Translations under genes and position numbers: made by a program
The notes under the pieces: model-generated
The model's database searches: none
The model's input: only the letters and a program-made list of their open reading frames with translations
What the model was told of the DNA's origin: nothing
Shown: positions 63,745-64,000 of the stretch, piece by piece
Numbering within the stretch: the stretch's first letter is position 1
How the letters are laid out: each line of letters begins with the position of its first letter
Assembly (NCBI GenBank): GCA_963723205.1
Contig: CAVRQC010000041.1
Location: 434,001 to 498,000 of the forward strand
DNA length: 64,000 bases
Direction: 5' to 3'
Source: CAVQBP01 sp963723205
GTDB lineage: Bacteria; Bacteroidota; Ignavibacteria; Ignavibacteriales; Ignavibacteriaceae

Positions 63745-64000
63745 TTATTTCTTTCCATCAGCTTTAACATCACCGGTTGCAAACTGATGCATTTTGATTT
63801 CAACTTTTTCTTCAAGTTTTGAATAATAATCTCTCAGAATAGTTAATACTTCTGGCCTGCTGAATTCTGCAGGTACATCACCACCTTCTGAAAGAGCTTT
63901 TCTAAGAGCAGTACCGCTTAAGAAAAGTCTATCTTCTTTTTTATGAGGACAGGTTTTCATTGATGCCATTCCGCCGCATTTGAAGCACCAGAAAGTCCAG
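63745..64000 (-). CDS. sat: Sulfate adenylyltransferase, C-terminal part (5' end outside window)
   Basis: The minus-strand frame is open to the window edge and reads WTFWCFKCGGMASMKTCPHKKEDRLFLSG, then SRPEVLTILRDYY. The CFKCGG...CPH zinc motif and the SRPEV segment are those of the dissimilatory ATP sulfurylase C-terminus. The ATG at 63969 is internal. It makes APS from sulfate and ATP, the substrate for AprBA (or the reverse in sulfur oxidation). The gap to aprB is 66 bp on the same strand. Confidence 0.93.
   Translation of the reverse strand, partial: WTFWCFKCGGMASMKTCPHKKEDRLFLSGTALRKALSEGGDVPAEFSRPEVLTILRDYYSKLEEKVEIKMHQFATGDVKADGKK

Noticed and set aside
63745..63969. Complete small gene starting at ATG 63969
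   Set aside because: The frame continues to the window edge with the Sat zinc motif (CFKCGG) before this ATG, so it is the end of sat.
1..64000. tRNA, rRNA, CRISPR arrays, transposases and phage genes
   Set aside because: None could be supported by eye on either strand.

Overview
The window looks like a low-GC chromosomal segment from the Ignavibacteria (Ignavibacteriota, the Bacteroidota/Chlorobi lineage). The main clue is the repeated C-terminal sorting tail of the type IX secretion system (T9SS), in the form typical of that group (QNYPNPFNPSTTIKY... GVYFYQLKAG...TKKMILLK). A Bacteroidota-type promoter (TTG-N20-TAATTTTG) and ECF sigma / DUF4252 genes agree with this. Assignment is from sequence features only.

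Layout. 1-15000 is an accessory region: the end of a TPR protein, a sigma54-type activator with a GAF domain, then secreted proteins with T9SS tails (kelch, esterase, beta-helix), a lipoprotein, an alpha/beta hydrolase, an SDR and a CrtI/RetSat-like FAD enzyme. Between them lie decayed T9SS tails, a broken SnoaL-like gene, a broken YCF48-like gene, small palindromic elements (some inside the tails) and a run of RNA-like hairpins at 7974-8048 that may be a group II intron relic. 15172-22673 holds a quinone reductase-like gene, the hrcA-grpE-dnaJ heat-shock operon, a comEA / membrane protein / PilM-like trio and rsmD. rsmD is separated from coaD (25949) by a three-gene envelope cassette on the minus strand. 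26700-37524 is metabolic: a thymidylate synthase-like protein, DinB-like protein, aspartate aminotransferase, aroE, a TPR protein, sucC, pruA and a long-chain acyl-CoA ligase. 37879-46809 carries small membrane and redox proteins, Ig-like and T9SS surface proteins, a HipA-like kinase with DUF3037, a protein with two L7/L12-like domains, an NhaC-type antiporter and an MscS channel. 46889-56346 has a Tat-exported two-subunit molybdenum hydroxylase, a proline iminopeptidase-like enzyme, an Fsr-type MFS exporter, two GT9 heptosyltransferases, a homocysteine S-methyltransferase-like protein and ispE. 56433-58613 is an ECF sigma / membrane anti-sigma / DUF4252 x2 operon.

The right end (58897-64000, minus strand) is a dissimilatory sulfur operon: sat (cut by the window edge), aprB, aprA, a small zinc-ribbon protein, a YkgJ-type cysteine-cluster protein and a QmoC-like membrane subunit. 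Qmo A and B, which usually sit between aprA and qmoC, are absent from that position. The zinc-ribbon and YkgJ proteins occupy it instead. This is the most interesting system in the window.

No rRNA, tRNA, CRISPR array, transposase or phage gene was found by eye.
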